A stretch of 6,449 nucleotides of DNA from Chloroflexota bacterium (GTDB lineage Bacteria > Chloroflexota > Dehalococcoidia > Lucifugimonadales > UBA1127): assembly GCA_028873745.1 (NCBI GenBank), contig JAPPNT010000182.1:1-6449 (forward strand), given 5' to 3'. How positions within the stretch are numbered: position 1 is the stretch's first letter; every line of letters starts with the position of its first letter. The notes under the pieces are model-generated. The model was not told the DNA's origin. It saw only the letters and a program-made list of their open reading frames with translations, and searched no databases. This document shows positions 1 to 5,967 of the stretch, one piece after another. The position numbers and the translations under genes are program-made.

Positions 1-1233
1 CAGGAGGCGCGCACGGCGGAGGAGGAGATCGGCCGGGGCGAGTACAAGGGCCCCATGCACGGCGTGCCGATCGCGTACAAAGACCTGTACGACACCGCCG
101 GCGTCCGCACGACGGGGCAGTCGAAGGTGCTGGAGCACCGGGTGCCCGAGGAGGACTGCACGGCGATCGTGCGGCTTCGGGAGGCGGGAGCGGTCAACCT
201 CGGCAAGCTGGCGATGCACGAGTTCGCGCTGGGCGGGCCGAAGACTAGCCTCTTCGACCAGGCGTGCAATCCGTGGAACCTGGACCACGTGACGGGCGGC
301 TCCAGCAGCGGGTCGGGCGCCGCGATGGCGGCGGGGCTCGCGATGGGGACGCTGGGGTCGGACACAGGCGGCTCAATACGGGGGCCGGCGGCGCTGTGCG
401 GCATCGTCGGGCTGAAGCCAACGTACGGGCGCGTCAGCCGGTACGGCGTGCTGCCGCTGAGCTGGTCGCTGGACCACTGCGGGCCGATGACGTGGACGGT
501 GGAGGACGCGGCGTTGATGCTGCAGGCCATCGCCGGGCACGACCCCAAGGACCCGACGTCGAGCACGGAGCCGGTGCCCGACTATGCGGCGGCGCTGGGC
601 GGCGACCTGCGCGGGCTGACCGTCGGCGTGCCGCGCCACTACTTCTTCGGCGAGGACGTGGGCCTCGATCCGGAGGTGGCGGACGCCGTCAACAAGGGCA
701 TCGAGACGCTGGGCGAGCTGGGCGCGGAGGTGCGGGACATCGAGATACCGAGCCTCCAATACGCGAGCATCGCCAACAACGTCATCATGATCAGCGAGGC
801 GCACGCCTACCACCGGAAGAACCTGCTCTCGCAGCCGGAGAACTACGGCGACATCGTGCGTACGCGGTTCATAATCGGCGCGGCGTACACGTCGGCGGAC
901 TACGTGCAGTCGCAGCGGGCGCGGAGCCGCATCCGGCGGGAGTTCGCGGCGGCGTTGGAGGGCGTCGACATCATCGCGGCGACGGTCATGCCGAAGCCGG
1001 CGGCGGCTCTGGCCGACTTCGACCCGCTGGGTATGATGATGACGCCGAGCCTGATGGCGCCCTTCAACCAGACGGGTCTGCCGTCGATGTCGGTGCCGGT
1101 GGGGTTCTCGTCGGCGGGGCTGCCCATCGGCATGCAGATCGCGGCGGCGCCGTTCCGCGAGGAGACGGTGCTGAAGGCGGGGCACGCATACCAGCAGCAC
1201 GCCCACTGGCACGAGCGGCGGCCGGAGCTTTAG
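1..1233 (+). CDS. Amidase-signature family hydrolase (5' end outside window)
   Basis: The reading frame is open from base 1, and its first 18 codons resemble the usual amidase segment before the catalytic lysine, so the ATG at 55 is internal and the true start lies upstream. The product belongs to the amidase signature family, which hydrolyses carboxamides with a Ser-cisSer-Lys triad. All three residues are visible: Lys in GVPIAYKD (codon 79-81), the cis-Ser in GGSSSGSG (codon 301-303) and the nucleophile in GSDTGGSIRGP (codon 373-375). The 24-residue spacing between the two serines matches the family. The C-terminus (AYQQHAHWHERRPEL) is the usual family ending, so only the N-terminus, perhaps 60-80 residues, is missing. 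GatA of the Glu-tRNA amidotransferase is the closest alternative name, but no gatB or gatC is seen and the C-terminal half is of the generic amidase type. The substrate cannot be predicted. It may share a transcript with the dehydrogenase 107 nt downstream. Confidence 0.93.
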   Translation, partial: QEARTAEEEIGRGEYKGPMHGVPIAYKDLYDTAGVRTTGQSKVLEHRVPEEDCTAIVRLREAGAVNLGKLAMHEFALGGPKTSLFDQACNPWNLDHVTGGSSSGSGAAMAAGLAMGTLGSDTGGSIRGPAALCGIVGLKPTYGRVSRYGVLPLSWSLDHCGPMTWTVEDAALMLQAIAGHDPKDPTSSTEPVPDYAAALGGDLRGLTVGVPRHYFFGEDVGLDPEVADAVNKGIETLGELGAEVRDIEIPSLQYASIANNVIMISEAHAYHRKNLLSQPENYGDIVRTRFIIGAAYTSADYVQSQRARSRIRREFAAALEGVDIIAATVMPKPAAALADFDPLGMMMTPSLMAPFNQTGLPSMSVPVGFSSAGLPIGMQIAAAPFREETVLKAGHAYQQHAHWHERRPEL

Positions 1234-1246
1234 GCGCCCACCGCCG

Positions 1247-1273
1247 CTGGATACCGGCTTTCGCCGGTATGAC
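1247..1273 (+). repeat. Dispersed hairpin repeat, family A (copy 1)
   Basis: A perfect 8-bp inverted repeat (ATACCGGC / GCCGGTAT, 1251-1258 and 1263-1270) encloses the loop TTTC, preceded by CTGG and followed by GAC. The same frame of CTGG, 8-bp stem, 4-nt loop, 8-bp stem, GAC recurs at 2370-2396 with a different stem sequence. It resembles the widespread intergenic elements of the type CTGGATTCCCGC-TTTC-GCGGGAATGAC. It lies 14 nt after the amidase stop and could stabilise the 3' end of the mRNA. No T-tract follows, so I do not call it a terminator. Confidence 0.7.
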
Positions 1274-1286
1274 GATAGGGGAATTT

Positions 1287-1312
1287 CCCTTCGACGGGCT
1301 CAGGGCGAACGG
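1287..1312 (+). repeat. Dispersed hairpin repeat, family B (copy 1)
   Basis: The core CCCT-TCGACGGGCTC-AGGG (1287-1305) folds into a short stem with an 11-nt loop and continues as CGAACGG. The element at 5968-5997 has nearly the same loop (TCGACAGGCTC) and the same CGAACGG tail, but its stem is TGGT/ACCA instead of CCCT/AGGG. The left arm of this copy is partly decayed beyond the 4-bp core. It sits 13 nt after the family A element, in the gap between amidase and dehydrogenase. Confidence 0.6.
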
Positions 1313-1340
1313 AGAATGACCAAACACTGAGGGAGGAACC

Positions 1341-2327
1341 ATGAAGGCGATTCAGGTCTTCGGGCCCAGGCACATGCGGATGGTGGACGTCCCGGAACCG
1401 CAGCGGGAGAGCGGGCAGCTGCTCATCAGGAGCGAGGTCCTCTCCATCTGCGGCAGCGACATGCGCTCGTTCCGGTACGCATTCCCGGAGGAGCAGTACC
1501 CGCTGGCGCCCTGCATGCCGTGCCACGAGTGCGTCGGCATCGTGGAGGAGAGCGACTCGGCGGAGGTGCCCGCGGGCACGCGGGTCATCGCGCTGAACAT
1601 CGGACGCGGGGGCCGTGGTGGCAACTACGGCATGGGCGCGCAGTGGGTGCTCTCGGCGCCGGACCTGGTCATCCCGCTGCCGGAGGGCGCCGACCCCTCG
1701 ACGTACATCATGTGCCAGCCCGTCGGGACGGTGCTGTACGCGGCCAAGCGGCTGCCGAACATCATCGGGCAGACGGTTGTCGTGCTGGGTCAGGGCGTCA
1801 TCGGGCTGACCTTCACCCGGCTTGCCGCCCAGATGGGCGCCGGGCGTATCGTCGCCGTCGACCACCACGACTACCGGCTGGCGAAGTCGCGGCAGCTCGG
1901 CGCGACGCACACCGTCAACTCGTACAACGAGGACCCGATCGAGGTCGTGCGCGAGCTGACCGGGGGCGAGGGCGCCGACGTGGTCATCGAGGCCGCCGGG
2001 CAGATAGAGACCGTCGAGATGATCAAGGGCCTGGTCAAGATGTTCGGCACCATTGCGCTGTTCGGATTACCGGAGGAGCCGAAGGTGGAGCTGGACTACG
2101 TGGGGCTGATGCGGCGGCAGGCGATCATCATCCCCAACGTGAGCGCGTCCACCAACGACCCGACGGGCTGCATCAAGGAGACGGTCGAGTTGGTGAACAG
2201 CGGCCAGCTCGACGTGTCGTGGCTGGTGACGCACCGGCTGCCGTTCTCGGAGGCGCCCAAGGCGTACGAGATGTACGAGGGCTATCAGGACGAGATCATC
2301 AAGGTGGTGATGGACGCGAGCGCGTAA
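1341..2327 (+). CDS. Zinc-type medium-chain dehydrogenase (MDR / alcohol dehydrogenase family)
   Basis: The 328-residue product is a medium-chain dehydrogenase/reductase that should oxidise an alcohol or polyol, or reduce the matching carbonyl, in the cytoplasm. The ATG at 1341 follows a strong GGGAGG (1331-1336). The N-terminal GroES-like catalytic domain carries the zinc ligands Cys37 (SICGSD) and His62-Glu63 (CHECVGIV). The Rossmann domain has GQGVIG at 150-155, and Asp174 at the end of the second strand suggests NAD over NADP. Two features are odd. The Cys-rich structural-zinc loop is absent, replaced by a short Gly-rich stretch at 88-99. The position after CQP (Gln126) holds glutamine where sorbitol and threonine dehydrogenases usually have the EP glutamate near the zinc. 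The family assignment is secure but the substrate is unknown. The gene lies 107 nt downstream of the amidase and ends before a bidirectional terminator. Confidence 0.93.
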   Translation: MKAIQVFGPRHMRMVDVPEPQRESGQLLIRSEVLSICGSDMRSFRYAFPEEQYPLAPCMPCHECVGIVEESDSAEVPAGTRVIALNIGRGGRGGNYGMGAQWVLSAPDLVIPLPEGADPSTYIMCQPVGTVLYAAKRLPNIIGQTVVVLGQGVIGLTFTRLAAQMGAGRIVAVDHHDYRLAKSRQLGATHTVNSYNEDPIEVVRELTGGEGADVVIEAAGQIETVEMIKGLVKMFGTIALFGLPEEPKVELDYVGLMRRQAIIIPNVSASTNDPTGCIKETVELVNSGQLDVSWLVTHRLPFSEAPKAYEMYEGYQDEIIKVVMDASA

Positions 2328-2369
2328 GGGCGCCCGTCTGCGACGCCATCCCTGCACGACCCCGCACCT

Positions 2370-2396
2370 CTGGGTTCCCGCCTGCGCGGGAACGAC
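2370..2396 (+). repeat. Dispersed hairpin repeat, family A (copy 2)
   Basis: CTGG precedes a perfect 8-bp inverted repeat (GTTCCCGC at 2374-2381 and GCGGGAAC at 2386-2393) with loop CTGC, and GAC follows. The architecture is identical to 1247-1273 with a different stem sequence. It lies 42 nt after the dehydrogenase stop, in the gap between converging genes. Confidence 0.7.
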
Positions 2397-2415
2397 AAAA
2401 TCAGGGTGCGACGGG

Positions 2416-2438
2416 GTTCCTGCCTGCGCATGAACGAC
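2416..2438 (+). repeat. Degenerate family A hairpin repeat (copy 3)
   Basis: GTTCCTGC (2416-2423), loop CTGC (2424-2427) and GCATGAAC (2428-2435), then GAC, form a stem with 7 of 8 pairs. The copy differs from 2374-2396 by a few substitutions and lacks the leading CTGG. It appears to be a decayed tandem neighbour of the preceding copy. Confidence 0.55.
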
Positions 2439-2442
2439 GAGG

Positions 2443-2480
2443 AAAGAGGAAGGGGCCGGTAACCCGGCCCCTTCCTCTTT
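2443..2480. terminator. Bidirectional Rho-independent terminator between converging genes
   Basis: A perfect 17-bp stem runs from AAAGAGGAAGGGGCCGG (2443-2459) to its exact reverse complement (2464-2480), with a four-base loop TAAC. The arms begin with AAA and end with TTT on both strands, so it can work for the dehydrogenase from the left and for the epimerase-like gene from the right (stop at 2500, 19 nt away). The T-tract is only three bases, which is short, but the stem is very stable and the position is ideal. Confidence 0.85.
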
Positions 2481-2499
2481 GTGCCTGAGTGGATAGAAG

Positions 2500-3456
2500 C
2501 TAACGGTCGTTGCCGGCGCGGAGCCAGTTAATGTAGTCGACGACGCCGGACTGCAGCGTGTACTGCGGCGTGTAGCCGACCTCGGCGCGGATGCGGGCCG
2601 GGTCGCCGTAGGGGTCTTTGCGGGCGTTGGGGCCGTTGCCCGGCTGGAGCTCGATCTGCGCGTCGGGGATGACCTCCTTGATGGCGTCGACAAGGTTCTG
2701 GTTGGTGGAGCCGACGCCGCTGCTGATGTTGTAAGTCTTGCTGGGCAGCGACTCCTGCCGGTGCACCATGCTGATGCCGAGGCCGCAGTCCTTGACGTAG
2801 CAGAAGTCGGCCTGGTCGTCCCGGAAGGGGACGCCGCCGCGGCCGCCGGCCAGGTTCGGGTCCTCGCCCTTGACGGCGGCGTGGACGAGGCGGCTCGGCA
2901 GGTTGGCCATCGAGTGGTAGAGGGGGCCCCAGATGCCGCCGATGCGGAGGTTGATGACCTCGATACCGGAGCGGACGCCGACGTGGCCGCCGACGACCTC
3001 AAAGGTCTTCTTGTAGGTCTCCGTCGGGTTGCCGGTGCCGTGGATGGGGAGGGGGATGTCTTCCCGGAACGGCCCCTCTGCGACGCTGGAGTAAATGGCG
3101 ATGGAGCTGGCGAGGGATACGCGGGAGACGCCCCACTGCACGCCGGCTTCCATGACGTTCATCAGGCCGTTCAGGTTGACGCGCATGGCGCCGACGGCGT
3201 CGAAGGCGCCGAGGCCGGTGACGGCCAGGTGGCAGATGCTGGTGATGTTGTGCTTCTCGCCGAGGGCGAGGAGGCCCTCGCGGTCGGTCACGTCGACCTT
3301 CTCAACGTGGACGCGGCTGCCGTAGTCGTCCTTGATGAAACTGGGCTCACGCCAGGTCTGGTAATAGGTGATGGCCACTTCGTCCTCGCCCGCGTCGAGC
3401 ATCGCGCGGGCCGTGTGCAGGCCGATGAACCCCATGCCGCCGGTGATCAGAATCAT
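2500..3456 (-). CDS. Extended SDR, NAD(P)-dependent sugar epimerase/dehydratase-like
   Basis: The 318-residue product has the layout of extended short-chain dehydrogenases that modify nucleotide sugars. It starts with the Rossmann motif TGGMGFIG (5-12), followed by VDVTD (55-59), the helix region NLNGLMNVMEAG (94-105), the strand SLASSIAIYS (114-123) with candidate catalytic Ser117/118, LRIGGIWGP (170-178) and the conserved YVKD (220-223). The expected active-site YxxxK is not found. The local sequence is PTETYKKTFE (144-153), where Lys149 has Thr145 four residues before it, and the nearby Tyr148 is followed at +4 by Phe152. The second strand ends in ITYYQTWRE (29-37) without the usual NAD-selecting Asp, so cofactor preference is uncertain. 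The ATG at 3456 follows GGAGGA, which supports the start. It is last in the minus-strand series, 86 nt after the retropepsin-like gene, and its transcript would end at 2443-2480. The substrate is unknown. Confidence 0.9.
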   Translation of the reverse strand: MILITGGMGFIGLHTARAMLDAGEDEVAITYYQTWREPSFIKDDYGSRVHVEKVDVTDREGLLALGEKHNITSICHLAVTGLGAFDAVGAMRVNLNGLMNVMEAGVQWGVSRVSLASSIAIYSSVAEGPFREDIPLPIHGTGNPTETYKKTFEVVGGHVGVRSGIEVINLRIGGIWGPLYHSMANLPSRLVHAAVKGEDPNLAGGRGGVPFRDDQADFCYVKDCGLGISMVHRQESLPSKTYNISSGVGSTNQNLVDAIKEVIPDAQIELQPGNGPNARKDPYGDPARIRAEVGYTPQYTLQSGVVDYINWLRAGNDR

Positions 3457-3474
3457 GGTTGTCCTCCAGTCGAT

Positions 3475-3536
3475 TTGCGCGACGGCCGGGAGTCATGCCC
3501 GCACGACGCCCAAGGGTGCCGTCGCTTCGGGCGCAA
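3475..3536 (-). other. Possible structured leader of the epimerase-like gene
   Basis: Complementary blocks lie across the 86-nt gap: TTGCGC-GACGGC (3475-3486) pairs with GCCGTC (3518-3523) and GCGCAA (3531-3536), leaving a 7-nt bulge. Inside, GTCGTG and CATGAC can form a smaller hairpin on the minus-strand RNA. There is no T-tract, so it is not a convincing terminator. It lies just upstream of the GGAGGA of the gene starting at 3456 and might shape its translation. I recognise no known riboswitch class. In GC-rich DNA such pairing can arise by chance. Confidence 0.3.
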
Positions 3537-3542
3537 GGATAG

Positions 3543-3962
3543 CTAGGGGAGCTTCGGATTGTCAACCGGAACGGGGCGGGGTGGGACAGGGTGGAATCCG
3601 GGCAAGCGCCCGTCCACCGGCGTGAGGCGCTGCTCGCCGGGGACGATGTCCAGCAGCAACGCGCTAAGCGTCAAGTAGCCGACTCTCGCGGGGGAGTCTT
3701 CCGGCCCAAAGACAACCGGCGACGGTCCCGTCATGCCGTCGATAGTGATGAGTGCGTCGCTGACCTGCCCAAGCTTCTGCCGTCCGTCCGGCAGCCGGAA
3801 CGTGTGCCGGCGCGTCGGCTCAATGCCGATGTTCTGAAGCACTGACGCGGGCAGGACGGCGAAGGACGCGCCAGTGCCCACCAGTGCGTCAACCGTGCGT
3901 TCATGCGCCCCGTCAATGCTCTGCACCGTCATCTTGACCCAGAACGGTTCCACATTCTCCAT
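3543..3962 (-). CDS. Retropepsin-like (clan AA) protein, catalytic Asp replaced by Gly; paralogue 1
   Basis: The 139-residue product has the fold signature of small bacterial retropepsin-like aspartic proteases: a D-T-G-A-S-like turn with hydrophobic flanks, then LPDGR (57-61) and PVVFGP (82-87), and a final leucine-rich strand. The turn reads VGTGASFAVLP (28-38), so the catalytic Asp is Gly29. Its codon GGC (3876-3878) is one transition from GAC. All other turn residues are kept, so it may be inactive, recently mutated or misread. I prefer the ATG at 3962, preceded by GAGG at 5-nt spacing, because it matches the N-terminus of the neighbouring paralogue. A TTG at 4061, overlapping the upstream stop as TTGA, would add 33 residues but has no Shine-Dalgarno. 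The last codons lie in a 26-bp repeat shared with the paralogue but read in another frame. Function is unknown. Confidence 0.72.
   Translation of the reverse strand: MENVEPFWVKMTVQSIDGAHERTVDALVGTGASFAVLPASVLQNIGIEPTRRHTFRLPDGRQKLGQVSDALITIDGMTGPSPVVFGPEDSPARVGYLTLSALLLDIVPGEQRLTPVDGRLPGFHPVPPRPVPVDNPKLP
3560..3585 (-). repeat. 26-bp direct repeat, copy at 3' end of paralogue 1
   Basis: This stretch matches 4056-4081 at 25 of 26 positions, the difference being G at 3580 against A at 4076. The offset is 496 bp, roughly one gene length. Here it encodes part of the Pro-rich C-terminus VPPRPVPVDN. In the other copy the frame is shifted and ends in TGA. Confidence 0.75.
3573..3591 (+). other. G-quadruplex motif
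   Basis: The + strand has four G-runs with short loops: GGGG, C, GGGG, T, GGG, ACA, GGG. This meets the canonical G3+N1-7 pattern. It lies on the template strand near the 3' end of the minus-strand gene, so the mRNA carries the C-rich complement. The matching place at 4069-4081 lacks it because its G-runs are interrupted. Formation in the cell is not shown. Confidence 0.5.
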
Positions 3963-4055
3963 CCCGGCCTCTGTCAGCAGGTTCCTGTCCAGGTCGTCAA
4001 GCGAGGCTGCTAGCCGCGGCCCCCATGCGCGGAACGTAAGACCCCGGTCTTGGCC

Positions 4056-4081
4056 TGTCAACCGGAACGGGGCGGAGTGGG
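4056..4081 (-). repeat. 26-bp direct repeat, copy at 3' end of paralogue 2
   Basis: This copy covers the last eight codons of paralogue 2 (PTPPRSG plus TGA, 4081-4058) and two bases beyond. It is nearly identical to 3560-3585, although the coding regions upstream of the two copies have diverged strongly. Confidence 0.75.
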
Positions 4082-4444
4082 GCGCATAGTCGGCATCCAG
4101 CCGTGGGTGGGAAAGACGCGCTGCGTCGTGGGGTCCGCCTTCAGCGAGAGGGCAGCCAGTGCGATGCGGCCCAGGAGGGGCTCGGCGCCGTCCGGGCCGA
4201 AGACGACGGGCGTAACGCCGGAGAAGCCCTCGACGGTGAGGCGCACGTCGCCGATGTCCATGAGCTCACGGCGGCCGTCGGGCAGCGTGACTGGAGCCTG
4301 CCGGTCGGGCGCGAGGCCGATGTCGCGCAGGAGGCGGCCGGGGAGCATGGAGTAGGCGACGTCGATGTTGACCGCCGCGCGGACGTCCCGCTGGTCGTGC
4401 CAGTCCGGCGAAGACACGGTCACGCGGCAGGGGAAGGTGGACAC
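4058..4444 (-). CDS. Retropepsin-like (clan AA) protein, degenerate active site; paralogue 2
   Basis: The 128-residue product aligns without gaps to the downstream paralogue, with about 36 identities over 97 positions by hand count. It shares LPDGR (54-58), PVVFGP (79-84) and the final leucine-rich strand. The retropepsin active-site turn is replaced: VNIDVAYSMLP (25-35) has Asn26 where the catalytic Asp belongs, and Ile27-Asp28 in place of T-G. It is thus very unlikely to be an active aspartic protease. The GTG start at 4444 is firm: it lies 3 nt after the ubiX stop, with GGAGG (4453-4457) at 8-nt spacing inside the ubiX 3' end. This implies translational coupling to ubiX. A binding or regulatory role is possible but not shown. 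The gene has a long open frame and a clean start, so it does not look like random decay. Confidence 0.75.
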   Translation of the reverse strand: MSTFPCRVTVSSPDWHDQRDVRAAVNIDVAYSMLPGRLLRDIGLAPDRQAPVTLPDGRRELMDIGDVRLTVEGFSGVTPVVFGPDGAEPLLGRIALAALSLKADPTTQRVFPTHGWMPTMRPTPPRSG

Positions 4445-4447
4445 GCT

Positions 4448-5059
4448 CTAGTCCTCCCTCTCGCGATCGGGGCGGTACTGGTGCGCGTCCTCAAGCGCGT
4501 CCTCGACGCCAAGGGCGACGAGCACCCGGTCGACGACGAAGTCGACGACCTCATCGACGGTCTGCGGGCGGAGGTAGAAGGGCGGCTCCGGCGGGAGGAC
4601 GACGGCGCCGAGCTGGCTCGCACGCAGCATGTTCTCCAGGTGGCCTGAGTGCAGGGGCGTCTCGCGGGGGGTGATGACGAGCGTGCGGCGCTCCTTCAGG
4701 CAGACGTCGGCGGCGCGGAGGAGCAGGTTGTCGGCGCGGCCGTGGGCGATGGCGGAGAGGCTGTTCATGCTGCACGGCACAACGGCCATGCCGCGCGTGG
4801 GGTAGGAGCCGCTGGCGATGGGCGCGCGGAGGTCGCCGATGGCGTACTCGGTGAAGTGGGGCGACTCCTGCCACCCGGCGACGGTTGCGGCGTAGCTGCG
4901 GTCCAGCTCGTCGGCCCAGACGAGCCGCCCGCCCGACGAGCAGACGAAGGCGACGCCGGTCTCGCGGCGCAGCAGGGCGTCGACGAGGCGCACGGCCATG
5001 ACGGCGCCGCTGGCGCCGGTGACGCCGACGATGACGGGGCGGGCGTCGTGCGTCGTCAC
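4448..5059 (-). CDS. ubiX: UbiX-family flavin prenyltransferase
   Basis: The 203-residue product is the UbiX-type enzyme that joins a dimethylallyl group to FMN, giving the prenylated flavin cofactor needed by UbiD decarboxylases. Visible family motifs are GVTGASGA (12-19, FMN phosphate loop), SS at 41-42, Glu51, VPCSMNSLSAIAHG (94-107), LKERR (121-125), PRETPLH (131-137) and PPEPPFYLRPQT (156-167). Length and order match the family. The GTG start at 5059 overlaps the ubiA stop as GTGA; the frame is open further upstream, but only this start places the GASGA motif at the normal distance. A gene partner needing the cofactor, UbiD, is encoded two genes upstream. MqnM of the futalosine menaquinone pathway is a member of the same family, so the quinone served is not settled by this gene alone. 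Confidence 0.93.
   Translation of the reverse strand: MTTHDARPVIVGVTGASGAVMAVRLVDALLRRETGVAFVCSSGGRLVWADELDRSYAATVAGWQESPHFTEYAIGDLRAPIASGSYPTRGMAVVPCSMNSLSAIAHGRADNLLLRAADVCLKERRTLVITPRETPLHSGHLENMLRASQLGAVVLPPEPPFYLRPQTVDEVVDFVVDRVLVALGVEDALEDAHQYRPDRERED
4453..4457 (-). promoter_or_regulatory. Shine-Dalgarno of paralogue 2, inside ubiX
   Basis: GGAGG, within GAGGGAGGAC on the minus strand, lies in the last codons of ubiX. It is 8 nt before the GTG at 4444. It fixes that start and ties translation of the retropepsin-like gene to that of ubiX. Confidence 0.75.
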
Positions 5060-5940
5060 ACCAGCACCACCGCGGCGAAGGTGAAGACGAGCACGGCGAG
5101 GCTGATGGCGGCGTTGACCTGCGTGAAAGCGAAACGGACCCGCGACATGTCGTCCGGCTTGAGTATCCGGTGCTCGTAGACCAGCAGCACTGCGGCGACG
5201 GCCCAGCCGATGAAGTATGGCCACGACAGCTCCAGCCAGAGGCCAAGGGCCAGCAGCGTCGCGGCCGTCAGCAGGTGCATGGCTCGCGAGACCCAGAAGG
5301 CGGCGTGGACGCCGAACCTCGCCGGCAGGGCGTGGATGCCGTGCGTCCGGTCGAACTCCATGTCGCCGACGGTGTTGAAGATGTCGAAGCCGCTGGCGAA
5401 CGTCGCGACGACGGCGTACAACAGCACGGCCTCCCACGCGAGCTCGCCGGTGACGCCGACCCAGCCGCCGGCGGGCGCGATTGCGAGCGTCATGCCGAGG
5501 GTGAAGTGCGTCAGCCACGAGAAGCGCTTGACCAGCGAGTAGCCGACGACGAAGAGGGCGCCGACGGGCGAGAGGGCCAACGCCAGCGGGTTGAGCTGCC
5601 ATGCCGCGACGAAGTAGAGGGCCAGCCCGGCGACGGCCAGCGCGGAGAGCTCCCACGGCTGCAGCAACCCCTGCGGCAGGTGGCGGTCGGCGGTGCGCGG
5701 GTTTTTGGCGTCGACGTTGCGGTCGAAGACGCGGTTGACGGCCATGCCGGCGTTGCGCGCGCCGACCATCGCGAGGGTGACCCACACGAACGGCTGAAAC
5801 TCGGGCAGGCCGTTGGCGGCGAGGAGCATGCCGACGTAGGCGAAGGGCAGGGCGAACAGGCTCTGCTCGAACTTCACCGCCGCAAGGACGTAGTTCAGCC
5901 TGGTCAGGGGGCCGGCGTTGTTGGGCGCTACGTTTTGCAT
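5056..5940 (-). CDS. ubiA: UbiA-family aromatic prenyltransferase
   Basis: The 294-residue integral membrane protein should transfer a polyprenyl chain to an aromatic ring, a key step in quinone synthesis. Both Asp-rich motifs that bind Mg-diphosphate are intact: NRVFDRNVD (69-77) followed by KNPRT, and GDMEFDRTHG (192-201) followed by LPARFG. YSLVKRF (134-140) is also typical. About eight or nine hydrophobic helices span the chain, for example near 101-116, 118-134, 147-163, 218-236 and 274-294. The ATG at 5940 gives the normal N-terminus (LNYVLAAVKFEQSLFALPFA), but it has no clear Shine-Dalgarno; an in-frame TTG at 5952 is an alternative. The gene overlaps ubiX by 4 nt. In non-proteobacteria this clade beside UbiD and UbiX homologues often serves the futalosine menaquinone route (MqnP); 4-hydroxybenzoate prenylation is the other option. 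Confidence 0.92.
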   Translation of the reverse strand: MQNVAPNNAGPLTRLNYVLAAVKFEQSLFALPFAYVGMLLAANGLPEFQPFVWVTLAMVGARNAGMAVNRVFDRNVDAKNPRTADRHLPQGLLQPWELSALAVAGLALYFVAAWQLNPLALALSPVGALFVVGYSLVKRFSWLTHFTLGMTLAIAPAGGWVGVTGELAWEAVLLYAVVATFASGFDIFNTVGDMEFDRTHGIHALPARFGVHAAFWVSRAMHLLTAATLLALGLWLELSWPYFIGWAVAAVLLVYEHRILKPDDMSRVRFAFTQVNAAISLAVLVFTFAAVVLV

Positions 5941-5967
5941 GTGTTCAACCAATCGCTCTTGCGGGCA

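Noticed and set aside
1..1233. Naming the amidase GatA
   Set aside because: The triad and N-terminal half fit GatA as well as other amidases, but no gatB/gatC is nearby and the C-terminal half is of the generic amidase type.
1251..1270. Hairpin after the amidase as a Rho-independent terminator
   Set aside because: No T-tract follows on the + strand, and the element matches a repeat family found in another gap.
264..1319. Long open frames inside the amidase region on both strands (+ 264-1319 and - 373-1212)
   Set aside because: They overlap a gene with intact family motifs; their translations are Arg/Gly/Ala-rich and low in complexity, as expected for shadow frames in GC-rich DNA.
1247..2438. 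The family A hairpins as a CRISPR array
   Set aside because: Only three imperfect copies with differing stem sequences, irregular spacing and a gene between them.
3963..4061. TTG start at 4061 for paralogue 1 (TTGA overlap with the upstream stop)
   Set aside because: There is no Shine-Dalgarno, the extra 33 residues have no match in the paralogue, and the ATG at 3962 has GAGG at good spacing. It is kept only as an alternative.
5060..5785. In-frame upstream extension of ubiX to 5785
   Set aside because: The extension overlaps ubiA in another frame, is Arg-rich and has no family similarity; the GTG at 5059 gives a normal UbiX N-terminus.
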